Assembly (NCBI GenBank): GCA_001970855.1
Contig: LSSN01002161.1
Coordinates: forward strand, 1 to 13,877
Length of the DNA: 13,877 nt
Direction: 5' to 3'
Origin: Smittium culicis
Taxonomy: Eukaryota > Kickxellomycota > Harpellomycetes > Harpellales > Legeriomycetaceae
Shown: positions 7,701 to 13,877 of the stretch, piece after piece
Numbering within the stretch: position 1 is the first letter of the stretch
How the letters are laid out: the number at the start of each line of letters is the position of its first letter
Notes under the pieces: model-generated
Told to the model about the DNA's origin: nothing
Seen by the model: only the letters and a program-made list of their open reading frames with translations
Databases searched by the model: none
Translations under genes and position numbers: made by a program

Positions 7701-9947
7701 ACTGGAACAAATTTCTTGCATAGCTTAAGCTACTTGGCGACTCTTTATTAGACGTATTATTTTTTAAACTTTCACTATATGGTAGAAATGCATTTTGTTG
7801 TGGGAAATCTAAAAAGCTATAATATTCTGATTTATCTTGACCAGAGCCAATAACATCAAGCGATTCTAATGCCTTAGCATCTAGGCGCATGAAAGATTTG
7901 TCAAAAAATTTAGAAAATACTTTTTCTTTGCTGACATTTAAGAAATTTTTACTAGGCCTTGTAGTTATATCATCATTTATCTGCTTGAAATTGTCTATAC
8001 TCATGCTGTTGATAAAGAGGTCTGAATTAACATCAGTTGAATTTGAACAAAATAAAGTTTCTAACTTGTAAGTTTTCAAATATCTAACAAGAATTTCTAA
8101 AGCACATATGACAACAGTTCCCATTTCAGATAAAACTTGATCAATGGCATTGAAAGCATTTATTTTTGTGAATTCGTCAATAACTTTAGCAGATGCCATA
8201 TCTGGACTTAGCTTTGCTAGTTTTTCAATTCTAGAATTACTCAAATTTGATTTAGATAAGCAAAGTTTGCTTGATTGTAGAGATAAATCAGTAGATAATA
8301 CTAACTCTACAGGCTGAAGATGTGATAGTCTAGTTTCTAGGTCTATTCTAGTGTAACTATCAATAAATTCGTCAAAAATAATACTTCCAGTAGACGGGTC
8401 AACAGCCTAAAAACAAGAGATTTCGTTAAAGAAACGATAATAAATTAGGTTTTGAGTTATGAAGAAAGCTTTTAAAAAAAAAGGATACTTACTACAAACC
8501 CGATTTTACAATTTCCCTTTTCATCAAGTGGGTGATCAGAAACGCAAAATATGTAGCCACCAGAGTCAAGATCCAGGCCAAGATTACCTGTATCCTCGGA
8601 GTCGCTTGCACTATCAGCTTCTGCGCCTATTTCTCCGATAAGCGTACCTCTACTGTAAACCTCACAAAGGTCTCTTTGGAAAGGGCCGCTTTTGTTGCTG
8701 CTATTTGATTTTATTGCTACAGTCTCAGTTTGTTTTACTAGCCCAACTTTATGGCCAGCGTACACTAGCCGTCTTACGTGTAACATTATTCGATGCACAG
8801 GAACACTACATGTGTGAAAGTTTTGTTTAAACGAGCAATAAATTCCTAATACTTTTGATGCAATCTATTAATTAAAAGTAACAAAAAAACTTTTTTGAGT
8901 AACTTAATTTGAAATTTTTTTTATTAAAAACACTTTTTAACTAATATTTGATAGTATTTATAAAAAGTTACTTTTGCATCGTCGCCAAAAAAAACGTATT
9001 TATACCCCACTTCTATTGCAAGTAGAATGTTTGGATTTTGATCTTTGATTTTAATGTATTGGAGCTCGAGTGGCGTATATTTTGTGCTTTTAATGTGAGA
9101 ATTAGATTTTTTTGTATGAGAACTTTTATCTGGGCTTTTATGAAAGCTAGGTTCTTTTTGTGGAAAATAAAACGAAGAAACAGTATCTAAAAAAAAATTG
9201 GAAAGAAGATTTAATTATTGAGTAGTTAGGTTGAATTTTATAAACTAATTATACCTTTTATTTTTTTATTTTTTAAGGACTCATCTAACTCAACATCTGA
9301 ATCTTGAATTGAAATAACTTTTTTTAGCTTTAGCTCGGCTGTATTATTAGACTTGTCTTTGAATTTTTTTTCTAGTAAACAATCATCAAATTTCATAGAA
9401 TCAGGGACATCAGAAACTCTTCGCTTTTTTGTCATAGATGTATTGACAAAATCGATAGCTTGATTTTTATCACGATTTTTGAAGTTATAAGTTGATAGTT
9501 TGGATGAATTGCTTCCCTCTATAAAATTATTTAATTTATTATCGTTATCGTTATCGCAAGTTGTATCCTTTTCTTTTGAATCTGAAGTTGAACCAGAAAA
9601 AATCTGCTGTACAATAATAAATTTTTTTATATTTGTTATAAATATTTTTATAAAAATCAAAAATTGTGTTGGTTATGAAGAAATGAACAAGAATTTTAGA
9701 AGGAATAATATAAATGAAATCGTACCAGGCTGTCGCTTTCCACTTTTTCGTTAGATTCATCTAAATTCTGTAAATTTATTAAATTTTTTCGACTAGGAGA
9801 TTGTGAAAATTTGCTATTATCTTCGACTACATTATTGGTATTATCTGTGGTGATAGTACTTTTTAGATTTACTTTTTTGGGAGTGAAATTAAAATATGAT
9901 GATAAAGTTTGCTGACATTTGGGTAACTGCGAGTTTTTTGGGGGCAT
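4728..9947 (-). CDS. MSH3: DNA mismatch-repair protein Msh3 (MutS homologue, 11 exons, 1363 aa)
   Basis: Pairs with Msh2 to form MutS-beta, which recognises insertion/deletion loops in nuclear DNA and signals repair by ATP cycling. Exons (minus): 9947-9726, 9606-9255, 9186-8972, 8864-8493, 8406-7366, 7180-6701, 6612-6431, 6331-6175, 6054-5968, 5800-4869, 4779-4728. They sum to 4092 nt; phases agree at every junction. PIP box QQTLSSYF (12-19) for PCNA; KKRR (134-137) as a likely nuclear signal. Domain I starts [10 protein letters not shown] (227-236) and has GYKYVFFG (252-259), the Msh3-type replacement of the MutS/Msh6 Phe-X-Glu mismatch motif. KQTET is at 307-311; the core has [14 protein letters not shown]. 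ATPase: Walker [10 protein letters not shown] (1047-1055), QSTFMVEM (1100-1107), Walker B LVILDE (1122-1127), GRGTS (1129-1133), ITHY with switch His1207, and [13 protein letters not shown]. It is longer than human MSH3 (1137) because of linker and ATPase-domain insertions. The last splice junction is the least certain. Confidence 0.93.
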
Positions 9948-9985
9948 TTCGCGAGATAAACTAAATTAGAATTTTTTTTTTTTTT
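9945..9985 (-). promoter_or_regulatory. E2F/SBF-like site and poly(dA:dT) tract at the MSH3 start
   Basis: Directly upstream of and overlapping the MSH3 ATG, the plus strand reads TTTCGCGA (9947-9954), a near match to E2F (TTTSGCGS) and to fungal SBF (CACGAAA-type) sites. An uninterrupted 14-nt T run (9972-9985) follows. Msh genes in fungi are often induced at G1/S through MBF/SBF-type factors, so the site is plausible, but the function here is inference. Confidence 0.3.
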
Positions 9986-10159
9986 AAATTACTGACCGTA
10001 AAAATTTGTATTAAATAATTTTATAGAGAATAATAATACCTGTATGGTAAGAGATAGCGTGGCCTAAGCAACTTTATTTTCGATTATCGCATTTGAATTC
10101 AAAATTATTCAAATCTGATTTAAGCCTAAGTATGTATGAAATATAGTTTTCTAGACGCT
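9948..10159. other. MSH3 5' flank
   Basis: About 210 bp of AT-rich DNA upstream of MSH3. Apart from the T run and the CGCG-containing site next to the start codon, no defined element or coding frame is seen. Confidence 0.5.
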
Positions 10160-10369
10160 ACTGTAATTGGTCGGTTATGCTTATAGATCTATATTTGCGC
10201 CTATTGCAGAGCTTGGATTGTTTTGTGTTAGCCCAAAGTTAGCTTGAGTAACAGTATAAAATTGAACTTATGCTGTAAACCTATCGCTCTACAACCTCGA
10301 TCAAAACGCACGGGAAAACATCCATACTATACCTGCATCCAATTTGCGTCCAAATACATTACAGATCCC

Positions 10370-10375
10370 ACGCGT
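10370..10375. promoter_or_regulatory. ACGCGT (MCB-type) motif 5' of MSH3
   Basis: A perfect ACGCGT palindrome, the MluI cell-cycle box bound by fungal MBF, lies about 425 bp upstream of the MSH3 start and is followed by TTCGC. The motif is rare in DNA this AT-rich, but it lies inside the GC-balanced island and could be incidental. Confidence 0.2.
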
Positions 10376-10617
10376 TTCGCAGCTTATTGTAGGAGAGCCA
10401 GGTCGATCATTCCCACTTTTGGGTAGGACCCTATTTTTTATTAGCCCTGTTATATGTAGGCACCGACTAGGAGCTCAATGATCTCAACGAATTCAATTTT
10501 GTTGGAACGAGCTTAATTCTATGATTGCTTGTAACTTCAGTAATCCAGCCTACTTGAAGCAATGCCTGGGTGGATCTTTCAGTTGGTAGATTGATCCCAT
10601 TTCCCTTTAAATACGCA

Positions 10618-10631
10618 GCCGGTAGACCGGC
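10618..10631. repeat. Perfect GC-rich dyad
   Basis: GCCGGT-AG-ACCGGC is a perfect 6-bp inverted repeat with a 2-nt centre, 10 bp downstream of a TTTAAATA box. It may be a protein-binding dyad or part of a mobile-element relic. Nothing decides between these. Confidence 0.4.
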
Positions 10632-10682
10632 AGAGGAATTTATTAGTATTCGAATATTAGTTTTTTTATGCCTTGAACCAAC

Positions 10683-13600
10683 TTATCTATTTTTTAGTTT
10701 ACTTAGCCGCATATTTCCTATTACTGTTATAGTGTCAATAAAATTCCGAGTTTTTAATAAAAAGTGATTCATAAAAATGAATTGTCTTGTAACAAGGTCT
10801 ATATTTTTGGAAAATTACTTGATTTTTTTTGACAATAAGCTTGAAGCTTTGAAAAATATCATGAAAACCCCTTTAATATTAGTTCAGCCATAAATAAAAA
10901 ATTCCCACAAAATTCAAGTGAATACTACTTGGCGCAATATTAGTTTTAATTAAAAGAGTAACGTACTACATAAGATATTACTTTTTAAATTCTATCTAAA
11001 AAAAATAACAATCAACGTATTATGATCACATTGAATCAATAAAATTATTGATTTGACGAGTAGTTTAGGCTTTTTTTTCTTTTTGTCAGAGATTTTATAA
11101 AACATATTTAAAAATTATATAACGAACTATCAAAAAATATTTAAAAAGTTAAAAAAATATTAAAAAAACTATTATTTGTCTGAGCTTCTTCCGCCGTTCT
11201 ATCAACTCCATACCCGATTGGCAATGATTCAAGGGTAAATCTAAGTTTAGATTATATTATTTACCTTACAGTATAAAAAAAAATATGCAGTAATTAATTT
11301 TTTTTGTTTTTCATGTTATACAAAGATGTTTTATTCGAATCAATAATGATGTGAATTATAAATGTGCTATCATAACTACACCAACTAATATTTCTTTTGA
11401 TAAAGCTTGTTTACTGAAAAATTTAGAAATTAAATTTTATTCCACGATTTAAAAATTAGAATTTTTATATATAGAATTTTTTTGAATAGATACACACCGT
11501 GTTATCATAAAATAAATACCAACCAAAAAAATTCTTATTCGCGTAAAAAGTTATATAAGTTTCGAATTTATAAATAATACAAATTGTCACAATCTGTAAA
11601 GACGATACAATAAAAAATATAAATCTTGTTGAATATTTTATGGCTTATTTAATCATGAACAGAATTAAATAATGGTTGTATAAAATACTATCGTTGGTAA
11701 TCAAATCATTTCAATAGTAACAAGTATTTTGATTCAATTGAACAATATTTTTTCGAAAGTTATTATTATTATAAAAATTTTCTATTAAACAATAAACAGA
11801 GTGGTTTTTGAAGGTCGATATATTTTTAAATAAACTAAAATAAAAAATTTAATATAATCAACATACTTATTATATATAAATCTATATTTTTATTTATTTA
11901 TAGATTAATTTTTCAGCTATCGAATGATTTTTTTTTATATTAGACTCAAAATTAAACTTCGCGATTGATAATGGGTTTAATTTTATTCTCATTTAGGGTA
12001 ACCTAAACTTTTTACCAAGCAGAAAATAATTTTGATTTCTAATATTATTAAAATGATATAAAAATATCAGAATTGTAACGAAAATACTATCTGAAATTTA
12101 GTTAATCAATTTTTGAAACTGAACTTATCCATTTGGAATATCAGTTGGAAAGTTTGAAAATCTTTTTATTTTCATGATTATTTTTAAGCATTTTTATTAT
12201 TATTAGCATTTGATCAAAAAAAAAGTTTTTTAATATTATCTATCATATATCATCAATTTTTATAGTCATGTAAAAAATTTTTTGAGCTGATTCTAATACC
12301 TTGATCCAATGTCTAACAGGTACGGAGGACCTAGAGGCCAAGAGGTGAATTGGTTAGAAATATATATTATTAGTTTTTTTAATATTATGTAAATTATCGA
12401 TAAATTTCCATTTAATAAAGAAAAGCTAATTCTAATTATATTATTATTAAAATTTAATGATTTATGGACTATTAAAACTCATGATTTCGATTTTAAAAAG
12501 TGAAGTTTAGCTACTATTATAAAATTTGAGTTTACGTAGAATTTTTTTTAGAATATATTACTTATTTGGAAGAAATCTAAAATTGGATGCGTAAAAAAGT
12601 TTTAATTAAATATTTAAATATAAACTAAATCAAAATTATTATAATTTAAAATGTAAATTTGAATTTATAATAATTATTATCAAATAATATATAATATCTA
12701 CTCTATGAATATTAATTATTTTATCACATATATTCTCTTTAATTTAATTACATATCTAATTTTTTTCTCTTGAAATAATTACTGATTATAAAATTTTAAT
12801 TCTCAAGCGCTTCAATAATTACTATTTTTTATATTTATCAATGTTATTCTAAAATAATTCAAAAATTTTAATTTATCATAGTAAAATATACCTTGAGATA
12901 CATAAAATTGTTAAAATTTTCACTGATTCATATACTTACTCTTTAATTAATTATAATTTAGTATTTCTTAGCATTAAAAATAAAACAATACTTAGTCAAT
13001 GTTTAATATATATATTAGATATATACCCAAAGCATTTCATTTACATTGTTAATTTTCAGATTTTTCGTCAATTTATTTTTTACTAGTAAAAAATAATTTA
13101 AAAATGAATTTTAATGCGCTGTTTTAGGATTTGATTGGATTAATTTTAATTAATTCTCTGATCTAAATTATTCAATCAAATTATTTTATTTAATATTATA
13201 AAAGACAGAGATTCGAAAAATGGATATCCAAGTCTTTCAACTTTTCTCCTTCTCTTAATAAAAATAAATTTCTAATCTAACACGCTGGTTAAATTTTATT
13301 TCCTTGAATTTTTGATTAAAATTTAGTTAATTTAGAGAAACTGCCATAATTTTAACTAAATTTTATTATTTATGTGACTCCGTTATCATCAAAATAAATA
13401 TTACTATTTATTAAAAAGGATCTCTATAAAAAACATGGGATTTAATTATAATCGCTATGTATCCTAAATAATTTATGGCTAATATTAAAAAATATACATC
13501 TTTTACTATAAATTTGAGCTATATTAATTTCCAGACCTACATTTCAGCATAAATGAAAGTTTCAAGTATAATTTCAATAATTATTATAGAGGATAGAATC

Positions 13601-13716
13601 GATATTCGAATTTAGTATATTTTATATAATTACTATAAAAAATCAATAAATTAAAAGTTAATTAATTAGAATAATCCTTTACTATTAAACAATTTTTAAT
13701 TCCTATCACATTTCTT
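10683..13716. other. 3-kb AT-rich gene desert
   Basis: Very low GC (for example 3 G/C in 12601-12660) with dense stop codons on both strands, many A/T homopolymer tracts and TATATA runs. No recognised gene, tRNA, rRNA or transposon domain is present. The only coding-like interruption is a GC-balanced block at about 12305-12350. The composition resembles subtelomeric, centromere-proximal or other non-coding fungal DNA. The sequence does not distinguish these. Confidence 0.6.
12309..12344 (+). other. Isolated codon-like block starting with ATG (possible short first exon)
   Basis: Within the AT desert, an ATG at 12309 opens a GC-balanced run reading MSNRYGGPRGQE, followed by a donor-like GAG|GTGAAT at 12345. 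Without splicing the frame ends at TAA 12390-12392 (27 residues). Gly/Arg/Pro codons in such AT-rich DNA suggest selection, but no downstream exon was found, and any link to the repeat at 13717 would need an intron of about 1.4 kb. Low confidence. Confidence 0.2.
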
Positions 13717-13877
13717 TAGTGATAGTGATAGTGATAGTGATAGTGATAGTGATAGTGATAGTGATAGTGATAGTGATAGTGATAGTGATAGTGATAGTGA
13801 TAGTGATAGTGATAGTGATAGTGATAGTGATAGTGATAGTGATAGTGATAGTGATAGTGATAGTGATAGTGATAGTG
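13717..13877. repeat. Perfect hexanucleotide tandem array (TAGTGA)n at the right edge
   Basis: From 13717 to the end of the window the hexamer TAGTGA is repeated without a single change (161 nt, about 27 units), and it continues past the edge. The plus strand has no C. Read as codons, AGT-GAT would give Ser-Asp repeats, another frame Val-Ile, and the third is stops. An inverted single unit (CTATCAC, about 13703-13709) lies just before it, and the entry TTTCTTTAG resembles a splice acceptor. It may be a microsatellite, a Ser-Asp-coding exon or a terminal (telomere-like) array. Confidence 0.95.

Larger units (their letters stand above)
10160..10682 (-). pseudogene. GC-balanced island with frame-shifted open frames (possible decayed gene or element)
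   Basis: GC over 10261-10440 is about 43% by direct count (78 of 180), like the MSH3 C-terminal exon, while DNA further right falls to 5-20%. On the minus strand two open frames follow one another with a shift of one frame at about 10470: 71 codons (10682-10470, stop 10467) and 57 codons (10474-10304, stop 10301). Together they give some 126 codons. The first contains NLPTERSTQALLQVGWITEV, the second TRGICNVFGRKLDAGIVWMF. Neither starts with a usable ATG. A plus-strand frame without ATG also overlaps (10244-10426), so the coding strand is not certain. No family is recognised. A decayed gene, a transposon relic or a structured non-coding region are all possible. Confidence 0.25.

Noticed and set aside
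7889..8071. Plus-strand open frame of 60 codons
   Set aside because: Antisense shadow inside MSH3 exon 5.
4728..9947. Assignment as MSH6 instead of MSH3 because of the N-terminal PIP box
   Set aside because: Domain I has the Msh3-type GYKYVFFG segment rather than Phe-X-Glu, and the LELQYI and LQPVEL segments match Msh3.
10570..10767. Plus-strand open frame of 65 codons in the GC island
   Set aside because: It starts at GTG rather than ATG, is hydrophobic as expected of T-rich DNA, and matches nothing known.
13717..13877. CRISPR-like array
   Set aside because: The units are contiguous 6-mers without spacers in a eukaryotic sequence.

Overview
The window is AT-rich, intron-bearing nuclear DNA of a eukaryote. 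It has spliced genes with short introns (about 68-185 nt, GT...AG ends, CTAAC/CTAAT branch-site-like motifs), Asn/Ser-rich proteins, AATAAA-type polyadenylation signals and no bacterial-style operons. The gene set (MSH3, SmE, a CHCHD5/Mix14-type protein) and compact introns fit an AT-rich, early-diverging fungus best. The lineage cannot be fixed from the sequence alone.

Layout, left to right. Positions 1-827 (minus): the 5' part (275 codons, no stop) of an Asn/Ser-rich protein I do not recognise, running off the left edge. Positions 828-3031: about 2.2 kb with no recognised gene, but with two open blocks on the minus strand whose base composition looks coding. Positions 3032-3582 (minus): a complete four-exon gene for the spliceosomal core protein SmE; one exon is only 27 nt. 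Positions 4123-4431 (plus): an intronless gene for a 102-residue mitochondrial intermembrane-space protein with four CX9C motifs, CHCHD5/Mix14-like. It is divergent from SmE and convergent with MSH3. Positions 4728-9947 (minus): a complete DNA mismatch-repair gene, MSH3, reconstructed as 11 exons and 1363 residues, with an N-terminal PCNA-interaction motif, MSH3-type domain I, the core and lever domains, and a full ATPase domain carrying two unusual insertions. Positions 10160-10682: a GC-balanced island of unknown nature. Positions 10683-13716: an almost gene-free stretch of very high AT content with one odd codon-like block at 12309. Positions 13717-13877: a perfect hexanucleotide array (TAGTGA)n reaching the right edge.

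The three recognised genes do not form a pathway: they serve splicing, mitochondrial protein oxidation/import and mismatch repair. I found no defence system, mobile gene cluster or clearly new biological system. The most notable unexplained items are the GC island with frame-shifted open frames, the terminal hexamer array next to the AT desert, the ATPase insertions in MSH3, and the unrecognised left-edge protein.
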